Of a DNA stretch of 64,000 bases, positions 60,177 through 64,000 are shown in pieces (the first letter of the stretch is position 1; every line of letters begins with the position of its first letter). The stretch comes from Diprion similis (lineage: Eukaryota > Arthropoda > Insecta > Hymenoptera > Diprionidae). The DNA is taken from assembly GCF_021155765.1 (NCBI RefSeq), contig NC_060110.1:8245501-8309500 (forward strand), given 5' to 3'. The translations under genes were made by a program, and so were the position numbers. The notes beneath the pieces are model-generated. The model saw only the letters and a list, made by a program, of their open reading frames with translations. It had not been told where the DNA came from and searched no databases.

Positions 60177-63160
60177 ATACCCTGCCCATAGTGAGAATTT
60201 CTTGTTCACGTTCCGGGTTCGATTCTATGTAATATACTCGGGAACGCATTTTTATCCTAAGCTTTTTTCACCGCAGAAAATTGTCTACCAATTAATTCAA
60301 CCGAACCAGTCGCAAAATTGGATGACCAGTTTCGATCATTTTTTTAACGCGATCGGAAGCAGTCATTTTTTAGTGAGAAATTTCAGAAAATCAGTCTATC
60401 AAAAATGGACTATGTATTCAGAAATTGGCACACTTAAATACGTACTTGTGAATAATCGTTGTGTGTGAGCAAAAAATTATTCTACGCAAGGAAACGAAAA
60501 TGACAATGATCACATTATTTTTTGTGTTTTCAAAATTCACCGATGGCTCAAAACTATAATTATGATTTTATGAAATATTACACTCTTTTAAAAATCATTT
60601 CTCGTATTTAGATCATACATGAATTTAAAACACCTGTTACTGCAATGAATTTGAAACGAAAGATATAAGGTACAGAATACAGTTTTACAAATTGGCTGCT
60701 AGTTTTTTGTTCTTGTTCTCTTCGGAATTACGTTCATTTTTTAGTTCACTCAAAATTTCACAGGTAGGATTTCGATTACACTAATTGATCTGTACCGGTA
60801 TTAACATTATTGACAACAAACGGCTTTACTGAATTTCAGTGAAATTTTTAAGCACGCACGATTGAAGGTGGGCAGTGCCTCGAAAGTATCATAAATAACC
60901 CGAAAAAATTACTATAATTTGTAAATTGATCGCGCCCACAAGGTGTCGTTTGTGGTTGTTTTTCTGGCAATATTAGCCGATTTTCTTTCACTATAGGAAA
61001 CAACATAAACAACCTGAAAAGAAAATCTTATTTTACATTTACGGTGTTTAAAATTTCTCGCGTCTCGTAAAAATGATGATAGAAAAAAAACGGTACGAAC
61101 AACATTCTTGTATAAAGCCGAAGGATTAGTCTATTTCATCACCGCTTTCGTACGGTAGAAGCACCCGCAGCATGCCTTTTACAGCAAACTTGTAAAAGTG
61201 TTGGAAACGGTTCAGCGAAAAGCGTCGGAAGTACGTTAACCAATAAATCATTTACGTGGTAAACAATTTGCACTGAATTTTAACCGGAGAAGTGTGTATA
61301 TTGCATTCCGCATCGCGTACCGCAGCACAATGAATCACTTACGGAGCAGTAAGGAAACCGGTTTTTCGAAGTAAAGACAGACCAGCCAGACGCTCTTGTT
61401 TGCATGCAGACTTTAACAAACAATTCGTTATACAAACTAATGAATAGTTATAGCTAAAAATTGAGCATAAGCACGATTAAAATTCACAAGGTAGCAATCT
61501 CAACTCGTCAAGTGCGAATAGACAGTACTTACCTCAAATGAAGTATCTATGTATGTTTATGTATATTGTAATTTAAATATATCCTATGTACGCATACGGG
61601 CAGGTATGAACATGCAACACCGGCAGATTAGCTGTATTTTTCTAACGGAGCGGCGTCTTTCTGGTTCGAATGAAACACTGCTATAATCGCAAAGCCGCGA
61701 AAGGCCTATGAATAACCACTGGCACTCTCACAGAATTTCTATCAGTTTCTAATCGGCGAAGATTCGCTCGGATTATCAATGACACGCCTGGTAGACTCGC
61801 CACCGCGTCTTTTTAGTCAGCCAACCAAGTCCGCCGGAAACGCACTCCCCGCAGGACTACGAAGAACTGAAAACTGATCCCGTCGCCTTTACTTGATAGT
61901 CTTTCTCAAGTCTAGCAGGCCTCTAGAGCGCCGCACAACCCGCTTATATGAATCAACGGTGACTAAGCTTGGAGCCAATTAGGTACACCTCAAAAAGTTC
62001 TTACGATCATCCAAACTCCATGTCGTTGATTTTCATTTTCGAAGAGGAAACTACGTAAGTTACGGCTGGAGAATAACTGTGAGGTTGAGGTTCTTGACGT
62101 TGCATTTTTGAGGAAAAACTGGTTATTACGCAAGTTCAGAATTGTCTGAAACTCAGTCATTTCCTTTATTATTTTAACAGGTGTCATACGCATATACGAG
62201 TTTATTTGACGGACTAAGCAACTCTTTTTTCCAAAAAATTGATACATTCCATGCATTTTCTCAGTTCGTTGAACTTATTTCAAATACATAATGATCCCTT
62301 TGTTCTCATCTTTATTTTCGACACAAAACTGAAAAAATTTTCTCTTCATTTTTCTCGTTTTCTTCGTTGGAGCGAAAGTCAAAGTCAAGATTCTGTGTAC
62401 CAAAGGTTATAATAACTCGAACTGGTTTTATAATTTCTAATTACGTAGTTTGGTCAGCTGGTTATGAGAGGTATAAAACAATTAAGCGCTCAAGTCGTTC
62501 CTCAATATCCCTCAATATTTTCATTGCACTTTCTCTTGCCTAGTCTAACAGTCACGAGCGCTTTTGTTTTCGTACGTTTTACAGCCAATTGTATACTACA
62601 GAGCTGTTATGTCTCCAGTTCAATGCACGAAACTTGCCATAAATTTGCACATTAATTGCCGGCAAGTCGCTCCGTTTAATGATCCCCTTCGCCACACACA
62701 CCAGTAGCGTCTCTTACGCGTATCACATGCAATAATGCATAAAGTTATCGTACTACCTCCATATCACGCACGATCTCGCAGGCATGCATACATAAATATG
62801 AGGTTCAAAGATGATTGTGAGACGCAACTATTATACGCATGGGCGCCTACTTTAACGGATTCACGCCAAAATCTGATTTTTCATGTACAACTGAGGAGGA
62901 AAAGACTCCGAAATCTATCGCGAACGCTTATGCTAAAACCACTACGAGGTTTCGTGTATCCATACCTTTAGTATAGGTATACGCAAAACGGGTCTATAAC
63001 CGTGTCCACGGACACTTCGATTCCCGAGACTTCGAGACTGTCTCTTGATACGTTTCTTGCCAAGACCCTGAACCAGTCGACTTATAATATAGACGACAGC
63101 GGGCCTTGGGCCCACATGAATACACCTACAGTGTATTGTATAACTGTAATTTCTTTCTCT
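60177..63160. other. Region without a recognised gene
   Basis: About 3 kb beyond the AA15 array. Only short frames without family signatures are present. I see no fifth AA15 copy or remnant. Confidence 0.45.
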
Positions 63161-63532
63161 TTAAGGGGGTGCCCTGGTCGATTTCGACGTTGACGTATAT
63201 ATCTCCAAATATTGAAGTCCACGTATCTCAATCGTGAAAACGGATTTAACAGCCCCATTCTATACGCAATTTCAAACAAAAACACTCCAATTCATTTTCA
63301 TTTGATGCAGAAATAAAGAAATGGCATGCTTTCTATGAATTTACTATTGTGATTACGTAGTATCTATGCCATTTATCTATTGCTCCATCAAATGAAAATA
63401 TGTCAGAATTTTTTTTGGGCAGAATTGCGTGTAGGATGGGGCTGTCATGCCATTTTTCGCGTTTAGGGAACGTAACTTCTATATTTGGAGATATATACGT
63501 CGACGTCGAAATCGACTAAGACACCCCCTTAA
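63161..63532. mobile_element. Palindromic MITE with TTAA target duplication (piggyBac-type)
   Basis: Flanked by TTAA on both sides (63161-63164 and 63529-63532), with termini GGGGGTG...CACCCCC. The two arms are long imperfect inverted copies: the left has TCGATTTCGACGTTGACGTA and TATCTCCAAATATTGAAGT, and the right has the reverse. The centre holds a second inverted pair around AGAAATGGCATG. There is no open frame. TTAA duplication is typical of piggyBac-family transposition. A diverged copy is at 55632-55971. Confidence 0.85.
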
Positions 63533-64000
63533 GGATAAGGATTTCGAAATTTGAAAATGATTTCTCGAACATTTTTTATTACATATGCGTTTAATATGTT
63601 TTTAAACCCGAGGAATCAATATTTGCAAAAATTCTACCAATATATTATTGATGCGTGGTGAGTATAGTATTATAGCCGCAGGGATCACTGACCTATTACC
63701 CCGTATAGACAACGTAAATTAAGAAGAAAGAAAGCTTTGAAATTGAAGAAAATCTTAGCGTTTAATACCGACTGGTTTGAGGGGCTCGAGTATTTTGAGA
63801 ATACCTTTGCAATGGCTCATTCAAATATTCATTCGAATGAATCAAAACGAGTCAAGCATTATACTGCGATTATATTATACGAGTATAATTATAGTGCGGT
63901 GAAGAGGAAACGTGAACCACTCATCGATGACTAATACGCTTCTTGTAATCAGCGAGGACACTTCCGAACAGGTGAGAAAAGGCTAGCAACCTTTTACTTT

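Noticed and set aside
1-64000. CRISPR arrays, operons or bacterial inserts
   Set aside because: The window is spliced eukaryotic DNA. No spaced direct repeats or polycistronic gene blocks were seen.

Overview
The window is nuclear DNA from an insect. It is moderately AT-rich, genes have many short spliced exons, and every recognisable protein has insect-style relatives: a CNGL-type channel, a gd-type serine protease and AA15 lytic polysaccharide monooxygenases. A hymenopteran such as a sawfly is my best guess, but that is inference. All gene models below were assembled by hand from reading frames, GT/AG sites and phase matching. There is no transcript evidence behind them.

Layout. (1) 1-7.2 kb: no gene recognised. 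(2) 7.2-23.0 kb, + strand: a large cyclic nucleotide-gated (CNG) channel gene of the beta/CNGL type. It has eight supported coding exons, an unseen 5' end, and a possible in-frame 81-nt cassette exon in the pore-to-S6 loop. (3) 25.5-31.7 kb, + strand: a complete PTIP (PAXIP1) gene with nine exons, six BRCT domains and a very long glutamine-rich linker. (4) 32.7-35.8 kb, - strand: a complete five-exon secreted serine protease with a gd-type N-terminus, tail to tail with PTIP. (5) 39.1-42.9 kb, + strand: a complete six-exon SART3 gene (HAT repeats, two RRMs, C-terminal LSm-interaction motif). (6) 43.9-60.2 kb, - strand: four tandem AA15 copper monooxygenase (LPMO) genes with identical intron positions and phases. 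Three are secreted; the most upstream carries a transmembrane anchor. (7) 60.2-64 kb: no gene recognised, but one intact MITE.

The housekeeping genes (PTIP in chromatin and DNA damage, SART3 in U4/U6 snRNP recycling) have no obvious link to their neighbours. The AA15 array is the accessory, fast-changing part. Its members look mosaic exon by exon. Each is preceded by a shared upstream block with a nuclear-receptor-like TAGGTCA half-site next to a TATA-like sequence, and each has a conserved intron acceptor about 21 nt before the ATG. The spaces within and near the array hold several non-autonomous inverted-repeat elements: a 1.13-kb foldback element, a 248-bp TA-flanked MITE and two copies of a TTAA-flanked palindromic MITE. 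The promoter block, the exon mosaicism and the candidate channel cassette exon are the observations most worth following up.
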